Source: Symsagittifera roscoffensis
Lineage: Eukaryota > Xenacoelomorpha > Acoela > Convolutidae
DNA length: 64,000 nt
Assembly (NCBI RefSeq): GCF_963678635.1
Contig: NC_087071.1
Span: 21,045,194-21,109,193 of the forward strand
Direction of reading: 5' to 3'
Position 1 is the first letter of the stretch, and every line of letters begins with the position of its first letter. Positions 45,535-56,967 of this stretch are shown in pieces. The notes beneath the pieces are model-generated. The model worked only from the letters and a program-made list of their open reading frames with translations, made no database searches and had not been told where the DNA came from. The position numbers and the translations under genes were made by a program.

Positions 45535-48500
45535 TGCCCCAGTTTTTTGGGAACACTTGATGTAGTTATGTTTTGTTTTTGCTTTGTTTTTTGTGTTATC
45601 TGACGACAGCCTATTACTAGCTTGCTTTAGGATAAATGAGTGAACAAACTCAAGTTTTGTTTAAAAACAATTGACCTTTTTTTGCTAATAGTTTTATTTT
45701 GGCCACAGTAACTTGATTTGAGTGTTTTGGTGTGCAGTCTTCTGAAATTGTGATTCAGTTTTTGTCAAGTTTCATTATGATAACACCCATATAGAGTATG
45801 TGTGTTTGTTTTTAACGAGGTAGCAGCAGAAAGATCTTTTTAGGTTCATTTTTCTTATAGTTCAAAGCTTTCAAGAAGTTAATAGTTTTGCTTCAAAAGT
45901 AAAAAACGTCTATCAAGATTAATGTTATCAAATGAGCATAAGTTTTTCCATCTGCATGCAAAAAACAGTCTATTTTTCATTTGTTTTTGACAGAGTTAGA
46001 AAACTTAGTTCGGTACAAACCAGCCTAACAAAATGTTCTTAAGGCTGCATATGTGAGTTAATATGCTACGTTAAACTTTTGAATACTTTCATAGAAAGTC
46101 TCACAAGACACAATGGCATGGCATTTTGGTTATGCGGATAGCGGACAATAGTTCGGATAGTGGGCAATAGCTATCTCGGCGTTGCTTGACACTACAATCT
46201 CGGGGTTGTCTATTTATCACTACAATCTTGTCACATTAACCTTCGGGATCATCTAAACAAATTAGTAGTCTTAAACCTGCTGTTGTGTGTTATTGTGTTA
46301 TCCTTCACTGCCAAAACTTTTCATGTAAAGTCCCACAAAACCCAGAGGCAAGGCCGTTTGGTTTAGCGGGCAATACCTATCCGTGTTATTTTTGAAAATC
46401 TTCAGTCTCACAAAACACAGAAGCATGGCCGACTGGCTTAACGTTTATTAGTTATCTCGGCTTGGCTCGTCGCTGCGCTCCTCGCGAATGCCTACCGCTT
46501 CTATCGTAAGTTTGGTTCTGCTTAAACCTCAACAAGCGTAATTCGTGTTCAGGTTGGGTGATACCAAAGCATTTGTTTTTAATTGTGATGATTATTTTAG
46601 TTTAGTGATAACCTGCCTTCCATGAAATTTGACGTGTCCTTCTTTTCTTTTCTTCAAGCATTTTTTGCTCGTTTAAAACTCTCAGAAAATGTTTGAACGG
46701 GAAAAAAATGCTTGAAAAAAAAGAAAAGAAGGACGTGTCAGATTTCATGGGCGGCTTGTTATTACTAATTAAAATTAACCAACACAATTAAAAACAATAG
46801 CTTAGATTTCTTTTGGCTTTGCTTTCGTATCACCCTTCTTGAACAAGAATCACGCTTGTTGAGGTGTATGCACAACCCAAACAAACTCACGATAAAAGCG
46901 GGAGGCGTTTCCGAGGAGCGCAGCGACGAGCCAAGCCGCGATATATATTGTCCGCTAAACCAGCCGGCCATGCCTCTGTGTTTTGTGAGATTGTATATGA
47001 AGTCTTTCGGCAAACACGGAAAGCGCATTATTACACAATAGCAGTTGTAGGACAATACATTTGATAGTTATCACGCTTCTGGAAGTGAAAGTTGGCCAAC
47101 ACCGACTTAACCAGAAGGAGGCCTTCCCAAGGAGCGTAGCGATGAGCAACGTCGGGATCATTATTGCCGGCTAAACCAAACGGCTATGCCTCTCGGTTTT
47201 GTGGGATTTTATATGAAAAGCTCCGGCAAACAAGGATAGCGCATTAACACACAACAGCCTGTTTATGACTACTCATTTGATAAATATCTTGCGTGTTCAC
47301 TTAAGAACTAAACCACTCTGACTATAATACTGGAAGACGATCCCGAAGATTGCAGTGACAAGCGACGCCGGGATAGCTATTGTCCGCTATCCGAACTATT
47401 GTCCGCTCTCGCATAATCGAAATGCTATGCATTCGTGCTTTGTGAGACTTTGTGTGAAATGTCTTTTGAAAACTTATGAAAGTATGTTAACACATCTGCA
47501 GCCTTTAAAATTTTTGATGTTATTCTGGTTTGTATCGACCTAAGCTTTCTATTTCTTTCAAAGATAAATCAAAACAGACAGTTTTTTTTGCAGATGGGAC
47601 GCCTCATGCCCATTTAAAAACCTGATTCTTTTCAGCCGTTTTTTCTTCTAAGGCAAAATTTTTAACTTTTTGAAAGCTTTGACCTATAAATAATCAACCT
47701 ACAAATCTCATTCTGCTGCTACCTCTAAACAAAAAAACATACTCTAGATGGGTATTTTAATTATGAAAATTGACACTTTACCCAATTTATTAGAAGACTG
47801 CACACCAAATCACTCAAATCAATTTACTTTGGTCAAAATACACCCCTAGCAAAAAAAGTCAAATTTTATCAGGTAAAATTTGAGTTTGCTCACTCATTTA
47901 TCCTAAAGCAAGCTATCTTTTAGCTGTCACCAGATAACACAAAAAACAAAGCAGTGCATGACTACATCAAAAATTTCAAAAAAAATTTTAGCAATTTCAT
48001 TCTTCAGCCAAAGTTTTGCCCAAAACAAGGACGTTTTAAAGTTCTTGATCCATTCACAAATTAAAACAATTTTCTTCTATTTCTTTTGCATAATTACGAA
48101 AAGATAAGAGTTCGTGCCTTGAGTCAGGTAATTTTTAAGTTCGTTCAAAACTATTAAAACTAGAATTGCAAAGCACTTGAACTAAAACGCTATTATCAAA
48201 CAGTTGACCTTGCTTCGAACAGAAATCAATCAGTTCTTGATAGTACGTTGTTGAAGTTACGAATTGATTATCCTTGTTACAATAAGTTTGATTGAATTGA
48301 CACTGTAAAAAAGTAAGTTTTCTTTGCTTTCAGCAAAGAAAATGGATAAAACAAAGTATTCAAGATTTCGGTTCAATTTTTTATCTTATATCTAAGAACT
48401 TAGTGAGCGTATTAAATTTGATCTTCATTACCTCTCAAATGTCAAATTTTTGAGTTTGAGTTTGAAACGAAAAACATTTTTAAAGCCTAATCATTAAATT

Positions 48501-49066
48501 TTCGTAGTCTGGAGACTCACTTGATACAACGGTGGTAAAATGTAGAAAACACTTTTCAAAGCTAAATTCACAGAATTTTTTTCCAAATTTTGAGGTTGAA
48601 ATTTTAAGAATTTCGTCTGATTAATTTACTGAAAGCAAATGATTAATGTTCTGGCCTTTAAATCAAAATCAAATTGTATCCTATAAGAACTAGGCGTGTT
48701 ACTACAACATCACATGTTTCCCGCTATTTACTGACAAAAAAAGCTAAACAACTAACTTCAATCAGAGTTTCGTCAGTTTTTGAAAGCTTTTTGAAGCTTT
48801 TTCCTTTGATCACCACGTAATGTATGACAAGTGTTTGAAAGTTTTATGTGCAATATTTTTTGCTTATTAGATAATGAGCGTTTTTGCTGCTACAAATAAA
48901 AGTCTGTAACATTTATTTGCCATATTCGAGCTATTTTTTCAATGTAAAAATAGCCATAGGTTATGTTTGCATGTTTAGCTATATCGTATATAGTAATGAC
49001 GAAAGAGAATAGTGCAGCATAGAGTAGTGTAGTGCGAAGGTTATACATCCAGTCCTAGATCCAGTT
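44455..49066. mobile_element. Giant inverted repeat (foldback-type element), arms about 2.2 kb
   Basis: The left end tggatctaggactggat (about 44,456) is the complement of atccagtcctagatcca (about 49,050-49,066), and the complementarity continues block by block to the centre at about 46,684. Examples are ttgctttaggataaatgagt (45,625 region) against 47,890, ttggtgtgcagtcttct against 47,800, and the inner stem ccttcttttcttttcttcaa against 46,715-46,735. The arms are diverged, roughly three quarters to four fifths identical by eye, so the element is old. No protein-coding frame of a transposase was recognised. No clear target-site duplication was seen. Confidence 0.88.
46080..47460. repeat. 216-bp repeat units in the inner arms of the giant inverted repeat
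   Basis: On the right arm, units starting at gaggagcgcagcgacgagc (46,913), aaggagcgtagcgatgagca (47,129) and gaagattgcagtgacaagc (47,345) are spaced by 216 bp. Each is followed by tgtccgctaa- or attgccggctaa-like sequence, atgcctct.tgttttgtgaga and gcgcatta.cacaa. Complementary units occur in the left arm (46,100-46,480). They are G+C-richer than the rest of the element. Confidence 0.8.
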
Positions 49067-51269
49067 ATCACTTATTCTTTGCCAGTTTTTGAAATGAACA
49101 GTAGTCAGTGTTGTAAAATTTTTACCACTTCATGCCTCTTTATAAAAGGGTAAACATATTGAGCCTTCATTTATCAAAAAGTCATCAACTTTGATAATAT
49201 CAAACTTGACCATATTCAATTTCTTGTCTATGTAAAGTTTTTGAGAAGCTAAAACAAAAAAAAAACAGCTTTTAACAACAGTGGTATAGAAAGATATTTC
49301 CCAAAGAAGTTGTTGGAAACTCCCCATAAACTTCACGAGCATAAACCTAACGTCGTACGATGACTTTTACAGCACGTTTAAGAACAGCAACTATCTCGAT
49401 AAAATGACGACGCTTTTCAGACACTGGATTCACGAAAGCTCAAGCTCCGACAATTTGGAGCTAAGCAGATGCTTCCATTGATTAGGAAAATTACAATAAT
49501 CTGATATCCAAATACGAGAAATGAAAACTTTTCGTTACTTTCTTTGCCAATACTAAACAAGACAATACTCTTAGTTTTAACAATTAAATCCATGCAGCCG
49601 ACGGTTGAAATACACCATGATAAAAGTTCTACACGATAAAGTTTGGCCTCGCCTAGACATATCTAGCGGAATTTTGGTTACAAGCGTCAAACGACCACAA
49701 AATTTAGCAACCCCTCTGAAAGGTTAGTTAAATGCTCGCAAAAATAAGTGTATTTCTCAAGTTGCTTTTTTAGATTAATTGACTATTTTTGTGATTCCTG
49801 AGAAACTGAGTTGACGCATAAACTTTTTTTCCAAACATCGACACAGTCTCCTCAGTTCATAACTTTTGTACCAATCTTTCTAAATATGCGACAAAGATGG
49901 TGATTAAAAATTGTGGATCTGTGACACACAAAAATTTAATTATTGATCAATTTGGCTGAATTTGACATCCAAAAAATTTGAAAATTCTCAGTCAAATTTT
50001 TCGTTTCTTTCGGCTTCGAACCTTTTGTAGACATGAAAACTGAGCCAAATCGGTAAGCATTTATTGGAATCATATTCTTCCTTTATCAAACCCAAAAATG
50101 AATTTAACTAATTTTTCAAACCATGCTTTGCGAAAAAGGCAAGCACTTTTTGGATAAATACTTTTCAAACAAAACTTGCAGTTGAGTTTAGTGACGTGAA
50201 GTCGGCCATCGAAATCATTTGCCTAGATTGAAATCGTTTTTTTTTTTGACGTGTTTAATGTGATCTTTTCACCGTAAAAACATCAGTGTTTTCTCGCTCT
50301 TACGATACTTCTTTGAGCTGAATTGCCCACAAAAGTCGATATCGTAATTGTAATGCTCATTTGCTCTTCTTTTTCAACGAATGATAAATTCCTCATCTCA
50401 ACTCCATAGAATTGTTCCAACGCAATCGGATTTTTGAATTTTTATTAAGATAACGGATAATGAAGTTTCAAAAATAGTTGTCTGACACAAATGAACATCA
50501 AGTTGCTGAAACGATTACAAGACATTTTTATTGCATGGTTGTTGGATGTGCGGATCAAAAATCAAACAACTAAAAAAGATTGGTTCAGGAATTGATCCAT
50601 CTAGACAATTCATTTGTACCCTTTTCAGCAATTAATTAATGTTAGAATCAATTTAATTCATTATATCTTGTTTTTTTTTATTTGTTTCTCCAGCGTTCAA
50701 AATATGCTTTATGCTTTATTCTGCATTGTTCTCATGTCGGCTTTAATGTACCGCAAAAAATTTGATAAATCGTGTGTTTTTTAATCACCATAAAAATAAG
50801 TCAACCTCCAGTATCCTATCGGGTTATCTAAATTGCATGGCAATGTTGATTTTACTGCGTAATTAAACTTTTCAAAGGTTTTTCCAGTTTTTTGAAAACT
50901 AGATTAGTTTCTAGATCCGAAAGTTAGAGACTGAAAGGTTTTCGGCGCCCAATTTTTTTCTCGATGTCCGTTAAGAAGCGTTGACAAGCATCCAACTGAT
51001 CTTGTTCTTGTCAACTATCTTTCCAGTTTTCATGGGTTTGCTTCAAATCAGCAACAGAATCAATCGATTTTCTCAAGTTTAATCCCGAAGGCTTTTATAG
51101 TAATTGAAAGATTCCCGCAGTGGGTAGAAAAAAACTATTCCAAATTATCAAACTGAAAATAAAAGAACGTGCGAATTTTTTTAGGCAAAACAAAATTTGA
51201 AACATTCGTCATGAAACAACTCTAGTCGAGAAGACAATTAAAAAAACATTATAAGTTTTTGTCAATTAG

Positions 51270-51610
51270 CCCATTTTTCACATAAACCAACGTCTACAAA
51301 AAGCATATAATATAAGCAAACCAAATGCAAGGTCGAAGACAAAATAGGCAAACATAAAATAATATGAAAAAATCATAACCGAGTATAATGGATTTTTGCG
51401 CAAAATATTCAAATTAGAAATTGCGATAAGAATACTCTGTTATAAACCATTAGAATTGGATCGAAAAAGATTGATTAATAATCAATTAAAATCAATTGAT
51501 TGTTTTTTAATTCAATATAATTTGTTTTCATAAAGGGAGATGAAATTTTGTGAAAATGGTTTTAAAATCATGATATAATCAATTATTAACGCTTGAAACT
51601 GGGTTTTTAT
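51270..51610 (+). repeat. Dispersed AT-rich repeat family (TAATCGATTA-like), plus copy
   Basis: It shares tttttcacataaacca, acgtctacaaaaagcat and atgcaaggtcgaagac with 21,580-21,650, and the complement of 16,930-16,990. It ends in aatcaattaaaatcaattga-type units. Confidence 0.65.
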
Positions 51611-52019
51611 GAAGCATAATTCAGTAACACTTATACATTTGGATTAATCTGGTTCAAACTCAAACTTTCCAAAGACGAAAGCTGGGACTTTGAAATAATC
51701 TAATTTTAATATTTTCAAAATGTTTTCAGTACTTGAGCCAGAAATTGTAATATATAAAAGGATCATTTGTTTTTTTCTTTTTTAAAACAGAGCAAGTTAT
51801 TAGTTTTTATTGGAAAAATTGATCCAATAACAAGCTGCTTCAAGAAAAAACACGAAAATGATTTAGGTTGTTGTTTTAAAGTTTTGATGGAAATTATTAA
51901 TTTAAAAATAACACAAATGCAAACTGAAGAAGAGATTTTTTTTTCCAATTTGGCCGATTAAAACGGATACAATCCTTGAAAAGATTCAAGTTTTTTTATC
52001 TGATCTGTAAAATTGCGGG

Positions 52020-52880
52020 ATTTTTGGTGGTGTCATTCCTATCATTCGTACAAACGCTTCCCACGAAAAAAAAAACAATAGAACAAACATTTGAAAAATA
52101 CCGCTAAAATGGCTCAACTCAGCTCAAACTTTTCGAACTTACTCTTTTGGTTTTCGCTGCCCATCAAATTTGAGTCTTCTAAGCCACCACTTAAAATCAG
52201 AAAAACTAACTGATATAGATTCAGACCCATCAAAGTTTCAAAGACAACAAAAAAAACTCATTAACATTTCAAAAATTGCCTTGAAATGTTGTTTGAAACT
52301 TTTTGTATTTTTTCTCCTTTTGTTTTTTTTTTCAAGAACCATTGCAAGATCTAAAGAAAGAATTTCGTTTTTATGCATTTACTCGCGTTTATTATTTTAC
52401 GTTTATTATTTTGTTTTTTATGCATTAACTCGCGTTTATTATTTTACTTGCGATCAATTAATCATTTTCCGCAAAGTTTTGTATGGTCACGTTTATTGGA
52501 GTTTTTATTCGATTATTGCCATCAGCAAGAGATTCAAAAAAAAACTCTTAGCAATTAGCAAAGTTTGAAAAAGTTGTGTTCAAGCAAACAAAGAAATATT
52601 ATGACGATTAGTTTATACAAACATACCTCATTATCGAATTGGCTACTGAGACCTTCTTACAAACAATTCACAAGAAAAAAACGATAACATAATTGCATGA
52701 AAAACAACGCCAAAATGCCTATGCCAAGCTCAAATTTTTCGAACTATTTTCTGTGGGGCTTGCTATCAACGAAACTTGAGTGTTTCCTGCATTTAAAAGA
52801 AATTAAATAACTGATATATATCAGGAAACAACAAAGATTTAAAAAGCTATGAAGCTTTGCATTTTGTGTACAAATCGTTT
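52020..52880 (+). repeat. Direct repeat pair, offset 606 bp, each with a short ATG frame
   Basis: At 52,109 and 52,715, ATG-led frames read MAQLSSNFSNLLFWFSLPIK and MPMPSSNFSNYFLWGLLSTK, sharing SSNFSN..(L/F)W.L...K.E. Each is preceded by accgc(t/c)aaaatg-like sequence and followed by aactgatata. They could be duplicated first exons of an unrecognised gene, or a repeat that happens to start with ATG. The longer frame at 52,170-52,568 overlaps this and is not supported. Confidence 0.5.
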
Positions 52881-53278
52881 TTATTATTTCTAAGTTTGCA
52901 GAAATTTATTCAATTGTGGTACAGAAAACAGACACTTCTGCGCTGAATTGAAAAGTCGAAAAATTTATCTATTATTTCGTAGTCAAAGAATGTCTGTGGA
53001 ACAATACATATATGTAAAGCATATGGGCGATAAAAAATTTTTAAAACCCATCAAACTGACAGGACAAAAACAAAATTTGTTGAAACTTGAGAGGAGTAAA
53101 ATTGATTAACTGGTCTGATTAATTTTTTCACGTCTGGAATGGTTTGATTCATTTTTCACGTCTGGGTGGTGATCAACCATAATCAGATCGTGATAACGAT
53201 AAAACGGCTTAAATTGATTTTAGCTGGCGGCATCGATAAAAAAATATAGAGAATTTACCTCCGTTTTCCTGTTGGAAA

Positions 53279-53543
53279 ATGTCAACTGACCATAACATAG
53301 CGCTGGAGCGTCGCAACACTACGACTACGAACTATGCACCAAAAGCCCAGAATCCTGAATCAGATGAGATTGACTCTCAAATCGATTTTCGAGATTCAAA
53401 GGGTAGTAACCATATTGATAACAAAAAGGATTCAATTTCGGCCAGCAGTATCATTTATGACGCAGGACGGAGACTGTTAAACGCACAACTCCCGCAAGTA
53501 AGTCGAGACAAGCACAAATTGCTGATAGTCATCTGGTCATTGG
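53279..53543 (+). CDS. Channel gene 2, exon 1
   Basis: The first half (residues 1-55) is clearly diverged from gene 1 but keeps the acidic SQID..DS pattern. The last about 33 residues are almost identical. The unequal conservation suggests constraint on the pre-TM1 segment. Like gene 1, it has AG instead of HG before TM1. Confidence 0.88.
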
Positions 53544-54336
53544 GTTGGTACAAGCTGATAGATATTTTATCAGCAAAAAAACTGTCTCTGCTCAGCATTC
53601 TTTTTTCTATATGCTTTTTCTATATGCTTTTTTCTATAAACCTGGCTTTTTTCTATATTTCGTTTGAAATTTCATATCGAACAGTTTTGACTGTTTGATA
53701 AACGTGCAAAATAAAGTAAAGGGATACGTATTTTTAGAAAATTTTTATACGACAGACAGTTTCAAAAAAAGTTTCGCCAATTCCAGAAACCACTTTGCTT
53801 TGGTTTATTGGTTGATTTTGATTTTTTGGAACTTTTTTGACCATTACACTTCCGGAATTGAGGTTCTTCATCAGTTTTTCTTTCACAGAAAATTTAACCA
53901 AAAATATTTCTTCAGGCATCGCGTTCTGTAACCACATTGAAGTTTTTGAAGTGTAGAAAATACGTTTTTGAAGGGTAGAAGATGCATTGAAGGGTAGAAG
54001 ATACAACTTTTTTTTCAAAAAAAATTTGATTTCTCATAATTGTACCAATCCTTGTAGTCTATATTGGGCTGTCTGCTACTTTCATTTACTCAGTGTACCA
54101 GATTGGCACGAAATATCTGAATTATCCTGTATCAATAGAAATTGAGATTGTTTCAAAACCAGCTTTGGAGTTTCCTGCGGTGACAGTTTGTAACGAGAAC
54201 CCAGTACGGAAATCTCTCGTTGGGCGTTTGTATTATTACAATGATCTTATGCTCTTGGATGATTTTGTGAAATATTCGTTGAGATCTAAAGCACAAAAAG
54301 CTATGGGACATACAGAAGGCATAGACTGTCCAAAAG
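53279..54336 (+). CDS. Second DEG/ENaC channel locus, first two exons only
   Basis: Exons 53279-53543 (265 nt) and 54058-54336 (279 nt) correspond exactly to exons 1 and 2 of the gene at 8,590. The phases match and the same splice motifs occur (donor G|GTTGGT, acceptor ccttgtag|TC, donor AAAAG|GTAGGA). The 181-codon product has the acidic N-terminus, the near-identical YDAG.RLL.AQLPQVSRD block, TM1 and SKPALEFPAVTVCNENPVRKS, ending at IDCPK. No LDLa, CUB, thumb or TM2 exon is recognisable in the remaining 9.7 kb. It is therefore a 5' fragment (partial duplication) or a gene whose other exons lie beyond the window. Both reading frames are intact. Confidence 0.88.
54058..54336 (+). CDS. Channel gene 2, exon 2
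   Basis: Encodes YIGLSATFIYSVYQIGTKYL, the SIEIEIVSKPALEFPAVTVC block, then RLYYYNDLMLLDDFVKYSLR and GIDCPK. It is nine nucleotides shorter than its partner because it lacks the DGE extension before the donor. Confidence 0.9.
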
Positions 54337-56967
54337 GTAGGATTTTACATCTCTTAAAAATTGTTTAGTTAAGTTACACGTTGCATTTAAGTATACAGAG
54401 AAAAAAAGACATAACACAACGTTTTTCAAAAAATTATCCAACAAACTGAAAAACAGAGTAAGTTTGTCCTACTTTACTTGCCTTGAAGAACTCTAATCCT
54501 TTACATACTATAGATTTACCTGAAAATCTCGTATCAGTTGTGCTTCCTAAATTTTAAAAAAACACTCTATTTTTTTTTGCTTTTTATCGATAGATAACCA
54601 AGTTGTTCATTTTAAACTGTTTTACCTGATCAATACCTCAAGCTTGGCATCCGGGCATAAACACTACGTGCATAAGTAAGTAAATTATGCAATGCGGTTT
54701 GCGGGCGTTTTTTACTAATTATGTGGGCTATGTTTTACTAAGAAAAAATTACAATTCTGCGAAAAAAAACGAAACATTTTGCGCAAATTGAGCAAATTTC
54801 TGCCAAAGTTCTATTTTTCACGACCCATGGAACACAATCGTAGCCACCGGTTTGCAGTTTTTTATTTCAATTTTTTTGGTACTTGGGTTTTTCAACTGTC
54901 GGATTTTTGAGTCGAAATTTTAGAAAATTGCGAGAAAAAAATGCTAGCACTTTTTTGAGCTTCGTAGAGCAAACCTCATCAAAAAGAACTCAAATTTTTC
55001 ATAAAATGTTCTCATAAATATTCTTCGGATGGCAAAAATGGCCTCAATTAATCTGAATTTCTGCGGGATTCTGCGATTTCAAATTTGAGAGATTATACGT
55101 GACTATACGCCGCCTTTTTACGCAAGCCTGATCAATACACCGTCTGCACATCATGCTTAAAAACTTCAGGCTGTTCCTTACTGCAAAACAAAACCTTAGC
55201 TCAACTCATTTTCGTAAGTCTCAGAAGTTTTGCAGAAAACTGTTTTGGTTAGCTAAAACTGCGATCAATATACTTCCAATTTTTGGAAAAGTTGCGAGTA
55301 AAACTGTTTTTCTGCATATGGTTTGTGGATCGTGACTAGTATCATTATTTTACGAATAAAAACTGTCTAAACATGCTTCTGCCATAAGTTGAACAAAAAA
55401 GGACTTCTAATTTAATTTCACTCATCCAAGTTTACCTGAGACTTAAGGGATCAACTATACAATTTCCCCAGAAGCGAGATATGGATTTCTCGAGAATAGA
55501 CTTTGTGAAAACTAAAATTATTTGCACGTTTGTATGAAAATCATACTTTATTCAAATTTTTCTTTCAGAATTATAACATGCTTCTGGAGGGCTTTTTACG
55601 GTAACCGTACGGAGAATTTTTTTATTTCTGATCTGGAATACTTTATATCGAACCTAATTTTCTGGTCAGAAAGTTTTTCTGAAAGGTTAAAATATAGCAG
55701 CAATTTTCCTAAAATTCTTTACTTCTCATCTTATTTCTGATCAAAAGCTAGCTAAATTTGGGCTATTTCTAGCTAACAAAATTTTCTGCCTTGGACTGGA
55801 AGTCTGGACCTGCGCGTTTATTGGGCGATTTGCTAACCTCTAGACAACATGTCCTGATAAAGTAATATAGTTTTAAGTCTAACCCAAAGCAACAATGTGC
55901 TATAAAAAGTGTAAATTGAATTGCTTTTGCTACGGCTTTTGCGTACATTCGAGGCATGTTTATCTCGTTGCGGTTGAGCAGTGAACTGATTTCCGGTTAT
56001 TTCTTTCCAGAAAATGTTTATTTCTAAACTAAGAAAGAAAAAGATCATTTCTGTACAAAAACTACCAAAGTTTGGCTAGTTAATCTATATATTATTTCTA
56101 TCTAGAAAAACAGCCTTCGCTGGGTACGGGTAGATCACTTGGGGGGAGTGGATTTCACTTTTGATCCGATTTTCTTTTTAAGACAAGTTTCAAATCACTA
56201 TGCATTTTCATTGAACGTTTTTGTTCGTCCTTACAAGCCCTTGATAGATTGGGCCGTAGTAGAGTGAAATCTTGTTAACGGTCTATTTAATTGAACGAAT
56301 TTGAACCTCTAACATTGTGAATCCTGTGAGATAGGTATATATATCAATATCAATATCAAAAGGCTACTGCAGTGTTAAAGTATTTTATTTGATTCTTCAA
56401 ATGACAGTCTTTGATCAAACAAAACACAAACTTTCAGAGGAATGTTTTTTTGGACTTAGAATTTCTGCTTAGATCTTGCGAATTAGAAAAAAAAACACAA
56501 ACAATTACTCGTATTAAAAAAACGCCTATATGCTGAAAACATTATCTCGAAAAAAAACATTAAATGGTTGAATAGAATGGACAAAAGCTAATTTGTTATA
56601 ATCAATAATTACAATTGGCAAAAAAAGAAGAAAAAAATGTTTCATATTATGTCAACTTTAAGTTAATGAAGATAAATACTATTCGCTTGTCATCGGAAGT
56701 TTACATAAAAAAGATAGGTACGATTTTCCTTAGTTTCACAGATGGGCTATGCGAATATAGGCTTTCAATTCGAAGAATAATTTTCTCAAGCAGTTGTAGA
56801 ACGTTTTGGATGAGCACAACCGACAATTTTGCAAAATAAAAAAAAAAGCAGAAATGAAAGTAATTCGACAAACGCCCATATAGAAAATATGGAAAAGTTT
56901 GCAACCACCAGAAGTTTTGCCGTTGGCTAGCCTCAAATATTCTAATAGATACTTTTACATGTCTCTT
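54337..56967. other. Gene-free stretch downstream of channel gene 2 exon 2
   Basis: Searched by eye for an LDLa exon (FQC..LCIP..W.C) and found none. It contains a dispersed repeat copy (55,740-56,135) and a short atatcaatatcaatatcaa tract near 56,340. The remaining frames match nothing. Confidence 0.55.
55740..56135 (-). repeat. Dispersed repeat, reverse copy (partner at 60,965-61,200)
   Basis: The reverse complement contains gtacccagcgaaggctgttt, ctagatagaaat, ggttaactagcca-like sequence, ttctgtacaaa, cagttcactgctcaaccgc and gagataaaca. All recur in order on the plus strand at 60,975-61,145. The reverse complement of 55,790-55,855 also has a tRNA-like gtctagaggttagc (box A-like) run, so a SINE is possible but not shown. 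Confidence 0.6.

Larger units (their letters stand above)
49067..53278. other. Gene-free stretch upstream of channel gene 2
   Basis: AT-rich with no recognisable protein. It contains a copy of the TAATCGATTA repeat family (51,270-51,610), a duplicated pair of ATG-led short frames (52,020-52,290 and 52,625-52,880), and a 53-bp tandem of ttactcgcgtttattatttta-like words at about 52,375-52,450. The final 300 bp resemble the sequence upstream of channel gene 1. Confidence 0.55.

Noticed and set aside
52170-52568. 132-codon plus-strand frame with a hydrophobic middle
   Set aside because: It is driven by T-rich DNA and a local 53-bp tandem, has no family resemblance, and overlaps a repeat pair in another frame.
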